Shown in pieces: positions 11,638-14,134 of a stretch of 14,134 nucleotides of DNA. Every line of letters starts with the position of its first letter. Position 1 is the first letter of the stretch. The translations under genes were made by a program, and so were the position numbers. The stretch is from contig JBIICM010000055.1 of NCBI GenBank assembly GCA_044238875.1, positions 1-14,134 of the forward strand. Reading direction: 5' to 3'. The DNA comes from JAIBAI01 sp044238875. Its GTDB lineage: Bacteria; Bacteroidota; Bacteroidia; M30B66. The notes beneath the pieces are model-generated. The model did not search any database. It had not been told where the DNA came from and saw nothing but the letters and a program-made list of their open reading frames with translations.

Positions 11638-14134
11638 ATGAAGCATATTTTCCGAATCAATCCATTTTTTGTTGCCGGTTACCTAATTCTCTCGCTTGCC
11701 GCTGAAAACATCCTAGCGCAGCAGAATGAACTGCAACATGCGGTGAATACCTATCATTTTTCAGTCGCTAAAAAATGGAAAGCCATCGCCGGCTTTGAAA
11801 GCCAGAAGAATTTTTCAGGCCACCCTGAATATGGCATTTTACCCCCAAATGCCTCCTGCGAAGATTGTTATGAAGACCTGAGTCAGCGCACAGAGTCTTC
11901 AAGGTATTTTGTCACCTCAACCGGCGACGGCTTCAGGGAATTCAGCCTGCAGCAGTCATACGGTGCGCTTCATTACAAAGATGCTGCAGGAAACTGGATC
12001 AGTTATGATAACCGGCTCAGGAAGATTGCAGCACAACAGTTCAGCGTCAATGATCCGGAATTTCCGATAGAAATAAATACGCAGCAAGGTAACTGCAAAC
12101 TGACAAACGGAAGCGAGCAACTGCTATTTAATAATGCGCTGGAACTATTGATGGAGCAGACAGATGGGCAGCTAATTAGCTTAGGGCGCGCCAGCTGGAC
12201 TGATTTTACTGCCGGCGATCAGGGTGTTTTGGTTAAAAACTGTTGGCCGGGTATTGACATGCAGATGTTGGTTTACAGAGGGTCTGTTAAAACCAATTTT
12301 ATCATTAACAGACCGCTCGATAAAACATTTAACTTTCTACGTTTGAGGGATCATCTTGATTTTAAAGGGCAAATTAAAAATCAGGGTATTGTTTATGCGT
12401 CGGGCGAAACCATTGAATTGACCAAATTAAGCGGAGAAACGCTTTTTAATATTGGAGTGCTGGCTGTTTATGACCAGCATCAATTAGAGAGTGGACTTGA
12501 ATTTCCTTATGAAATCAGTGCCAATACCATTGACATGAAAATCCCGGGTGTCTGGCTGAATGATCCAGGAAGGGCTTATCCCGTAATTATAGATCCGCTG
12601 GTCACGGCTAGCAATACGCGTCTTCGCGCTTCTATATTTGGATCAAAATTCAGTACTGCCTGTTGGGATGATTACTGCGCCTATGATATGGATGTGCCGG
12701 TACCACCAAACTGTACTGTAACTGATGCGCTTTTCTCAATTGTTTTCAGGGCCAATTCACCTTGTGTGCTGCGAAACGGAGGGATGCGCTTCGCTACCGG
12801 CTCATGTTTAAGCCCGAACACAGGTAATTGGTGGAGCTGCACACAAGGGTTTCCGGCATTTCAGCCTGGCACCTGCGAAGGAATTAATTACTCTTTTTTC
12901 GGAGATATCGGCTCCTGTTTCCGCCCTCCGCAATGCCAGTCGTACAACATGCCTATCCAATTCAGGTTCGCACGCTGCGGTAACGATACACGTTCAGGTT
13001 GCGTCGGCGAATGTATTGGCGCAGAAACCAACTGGAAGGTCGAAATTAGAGGACGAACGCTGGAGGTGCATCCGAGCCAGCCTTTGCCATTGCCTCCAAT
13101 TACTCAGACCATTTGTTCTGGTTCATCAGCGAATATTGCAATTGAAGGCATTTATGGCGTACCGCCATATACCTATGCCTGGAGCCCTGGCGGCCAGACA
13201 GGCCCCACTATCAGTGTTAATCCGACAACGAACACTACTTATACCGCCACAATAACCGATCAATGCGGAAATACAGCTACAAAGAATTTCAATGTGCTGG
13301 TTACCCAGGCGAGTAATCCAGATTTTACCATTAATCCGAATCCGACATGCATCAATACCCCGATTACTTTCACGGGTAACGGCAGTGCCGGGGCCAGCGC
13401 ATACGACTGGATCCTTACAGGCTCAAGCAATCCTGCAATTAACAACCAGAAAACATTCTCCGCCCAATACAGCGCTCCGGGCACATATGATGTAACACTG
13501 AACTATCAGCAGGGCAGCTGCGTTTTTCCTATTACAAAACAGGTAGAGATTCTGGCTCCCGGTCAGGGCCCATCAGTGACTATAACCTCTAATCCACCGA
13601 TGCCAATCTGCAACGGAGTTAGTGTAACCTACACTGCCACTGCTGACAATGCAGGGGTCAACCCGGTTTATCAGTGGACAGTCAACAACAATCCTGTTGG
13701 CACTAACTCACCAACCTTCACCGCATCAAACCTGGTTGCAGGCGATGTGGTGCGCGTAACCATCACTGCCAACCTGCCTTGTATCAACCCCAATACAGCA
13801 ACCAGTGCCCCTTATCCTGTAAGTATATCTCCTCCAACAACACCCTCGGTTAGCGTGAGCATGAATCCCTCGACACCTGTTTGCCCGGGGGCTGACATCA
13901 TTTTTACTGCAACTCCGGTGGATGCCGGCAGCAGCCCAACTTACCAGTGGACAGTCAACAATCAGCCGGCTGGCACCGGAGGTGCTACCTTCACGGCCAA
14001 CAATCTGCCAAACGGAGCGCAGGTTAGGGTTACGGTGACCAGTAACTCGCCCTGCAGCAGCACGCCCAATGCAACCTCACAGCCTGTTTCGGTTAACCTG
14101 CTTCCAGAAAAGATTCCGTCAGTTCTGGTGAATA
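11638..14134 (+). CDS. Giant secreted multi-domain Ig/PKD-repeat protein (3' end outside window)
   Basis: The frame is open for 832 codons to the window edge. ATG 11638 is forced: an in-frame TAG sits immediately upstream. A Sec signal peptide is clear (residues 1 to about 27, cleavage probably after NILA). Residues about 30-321 resemble the DUF7948-like N-terminal region of Bacteroidota gliding/adhesin proteins (YPGID-like WPGIDMQMLV, FIINRP, ending VIIDPL). Residues 322-477 form a module with 12 cysteines that I do not recognise. Residues 478-557 are SprB/PKD-like (CSGSS, YTYAWSPGG, TTYTATITDQCGN), and 560-645 are PKD-like (GTYDVTL). Two 91-residue Ig-like repeats follow (646-736, 737-827) and a third begins at 828. 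It is probably exported and surface-attached through a C-terminal type IX signal, but that end is not visible. An adhesin or gliding-related role is likely but not proven. Confidence 0.88.
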   Translation, partial: MKHIFRINPFFVAGYLILSLAAENILAQQNELQHAVNTYHFSVAKKWKAIAGFESQKNFSGHPEYGILPPNASCEDCYEDLSQRTESSRYFVTSTGDGFREFSLQQSYGALHYKDAAGNWISYDNRLRKIAAQQFSVNDPEFPIEINTQQGNCKLTNGSEQLLFNNALELLMEQTDGQLISLGRASWTDFTAGDQGVLVKNCWPGIDMQMLVYRGSVKTNFIINRPLDKTFNFLRLRDHLDFKGQIKNQGIVYASGETIELTKLSGETLFNIGVLAVYDQHQLESGLEFPYEISANTIDMKIPGVWLNDPGRAYPVIIDPLVTASNTRLRASIFGSKFSTACWDDYCAYDMDVPVPPNCTVTDALFSIVFRANSPCVLRNGGMRFATGSCLSPNTGNWWSCTQGFPAFQPGTCEGINYSFFGDIGSCFRPPQCQSYNMPIQFRFARCGNDTRSGCVGECIGAETNWKVEIRGRTLEVHPSQPLPLPPITQTICSGSSANIAIEGIYGVPPYTYAWSPGGQTGPTISVNPTTNTTYTATITDQCGNTATKNFNVLVTQASNPDFTINPNPTCINTPITFTGNGSAGASAYDWILTGSSNPAINNQKTFSAQYSAPGTYDVTLNYQQGSCVFPITKQVEILAPGQGPSVTITSNPPMPICNGVSVTYTATADNAGVNPVYQWTVNNNPVGTNSPTFTASNLVAGDVVRVTITANLPCINPNTATSAPYPVSISPPTTPSVSVSMNPSTPVCPGADIIFTATPVDAGSSPTYQWTVNNQPAGTGGATFTANNLPNGAQVRVTVTSNSPCSSTPNATSQPVSVNLLPEKIPSVLVN
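13573..14134 (+). repeat. Tandem 273-base (91-residue) Ig-like repeats
   Basis: Unit 1 covers 13573-13845, unit 2 covers 13846-14118, and unit 3 starts at 14119 and is cut by the window edge. The two complete units are the same length to the base, with no indels. By my hand alignment about 45 of 91 residues are identical, including Cys13, Trp35 (YQWTVNN) and Cys70, an Ig-type disulphide-and-tryptophan pattern. Between units the DNA has only short identical runs, for example a 17-base match at 13672 and 13945, so the duplication is old or selected at the protein level. Confidence 0.88.

Noticed and set aside
13260..13495. Small open frames on both strands inside the repeat protein
   Set aside because: They overlap the long signal-peptide-bearing frame that stays open for 832 codons, and are shadows of it.
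13573..14134. Reading the 273-base repeats as a CRISPR array or DNA-level satellite
   Set aside because: The units are coding, in frame, much longer than CRISPR repeats, and conserved as protein rather than as DNA.

Overview
The window looks like a chromosomal segment of a Bacteroidota bacterium. Four things point there: an ArgF'-type acylornithine carbamoyltransferase inside an arginine operon, a PdxJ of the NINK type, Bacteroidota promoter boxes (TAnnTTTG), and a very large secreted Ig/PKD-repeat protein of the kind usually exported by the type IX system. I see no tRNA, rRNA, CRISPR array, insertion sequence or phage gene. Species cannot be named from the sequence alone, and no database search was run.

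Layout. (1) Positions 1-4662, plus strand: the end of argD, then argF', argB, argE and argH. After a 121-base gap these four overlap end to end and form one arginine biosynthesis operon. The pathway is the variant that carbamoylates N-acylornithine, so argE would act on N-acylcitrulline. Residue 90 of ArgF' is Val, which points to succinylated rather than acetylated intermediates. (2) Positions 8174-4671, minus strand: a small HTH/coiled-coil regulator, trpS, a free methionine-R-sulfoxide reductase and a Bacteroidota Ig-like lipoprotein, tightly spaced and probably one transcript. It converges on argH. (3) Positions 8175-8358: a regulatory gap with four CGCAAA-type boxes, an inverted repeat, a plus-strand promoter-like site and a strong plus-strand terminator with no protein gene between them. 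This suggests a short RNA of about 75-80 nt. (4) Positions 9842-8359, minus strand: pdxJ and an overlapping alpha/beta hydrolase. (5) Positions 9987-11540, plus strand: a CBS-ACT-like protein directly abutting nadK, divergent from pdxJ. (6) Positions 11638-14134, plus strand: the start of a giant secreted protein that runs off the window. It has a signal peptide, a DUF7948-like N-terminal region, a 12-cysteine module, two SprB/PKD-like modules, two exact-length 91-residue Ig-like repeats and the first residues of a third.

Most genes are housekeeping. The points most worth a second look are the substrate-determining residue of ArgF', the candidate small RNA and operator next to the HTH gene, the CBS-ACT/nadK pairing, the hairpin in front of the giant secreted protein, and the architecture of that protein. 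I found no convincing evidence of a wholly new multi-gene system.
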